DNA of 44,213 nt, taken from contig NZ_JZJL01000043.1 in the NCBI RefSeq assembly GCF_000971335.1, positions 1 through 44,213 of the forward strand, read 5' to 3'. The stretch comes from Chromobacterium vaccinii. Lineage in GTDB: Bacteria > Pseudomonadota > Gammaproteobacteria > Burkholderiales > Chromobacteriaceae. The translations under genes and the position numbers were made by a program. A model generated the notes under the pieces. The model worked only from the letters and a program-made list of their open reading frames with translations. It did not search any database and was not told the origin of the DNA. Positions 44,208 through 44,213 of the stretch are shown one piece after another (position 1 is the stretch's first letter; the number at the start of each line of letters is the position of its first letter).

Positions 44208-44213
44208 GATCTT

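Overview
The window reads as a stretch of a high-GC (about 65%) betaproteobacterial chromosome, most likely Chromobacterium or a close relative in Neisseriales. The basis is the Hfq sequence, the conserved block ndk-rlmN-pilF-rodZ-ispG-hisS-yfgM-bamB-der-hfq-hflX-hflK-hflC-hisZ-purA, and the overall base composition. The species was not tested by any search.

Left part (1-17.3 kb): rnr (RNase R, with a long basic repetitive tail) is divergent from four tandem, almost identical tRNA-Leu(CAG) genes, whose consensus promoter overlaps the rnr start codon. A TctDE-type two-component system (kinase plus response regulator) lies divergent to a three-gene ABC importer operon (binding protein, double-module permease, ATPase) of the iron/phosphonate/sugar-phosphate type. 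Then come a DHA2-family drug exporter, an AcpA-type phosphoesterase lipoprotein divergent from a di-heme cytochrome c peroxidase, a small VOC protein and a PhoD-like phosphatase.

Middle part (17.3-33.7 kb): the housekeeping block on the minus strand, tightly packed with several start/stop overlaps. It covers nucleotide and histidine metabolism (ndk, hisS, hisZ, purA), isoprenoid synthesis (ispG), cell shape and pili (rodZ, pilF), outer-membrane assembly (bamB), ribosome and tRNA functions (rlmN, der, hflX), RNA chaperoning (hfq) and the HflKC protease regulator. Terminator-like hairpins sit just upstream of the rlmN and hisZ start codons and between hfq and hflX. A SPOR-domain protein gene is divergent from ndk.

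Right part (34.0-44.2 kb): a tRNA-Gln gene, a LysR regulator, a CynX/NimT-type MFS transporter, an AT-rich 519-bp intergenic region, and a six-gene plus-strand operon with overlapping or near-touching genes. The operon encodes a thermostable-hemolysin-family (GNAT-like) protein, an AMP-forming acyl ligase, a TauD/clavaminate-synthase-like Fe(II)/2-oxoglutarate oxygenase, two adjacent class III aminotransferase homologues and an amidase-signature hydrolase. The first aminotransferase homologue has lost both the PLP lysine and the PLP-pyridine aspartate but keeps the canonical cross-subunit phosphate loop. The second keeps lysine and aspartate but has a degraded cross-subunit loop. This complementary decay suggests an obligate heterodimer. 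The operon looks like a small carrier-protein-free biosynthetic system making an N-acylated or amidated oxidised small molecule. Its product is unknown to me, and it is the best candidate in the window for an undescribed system.
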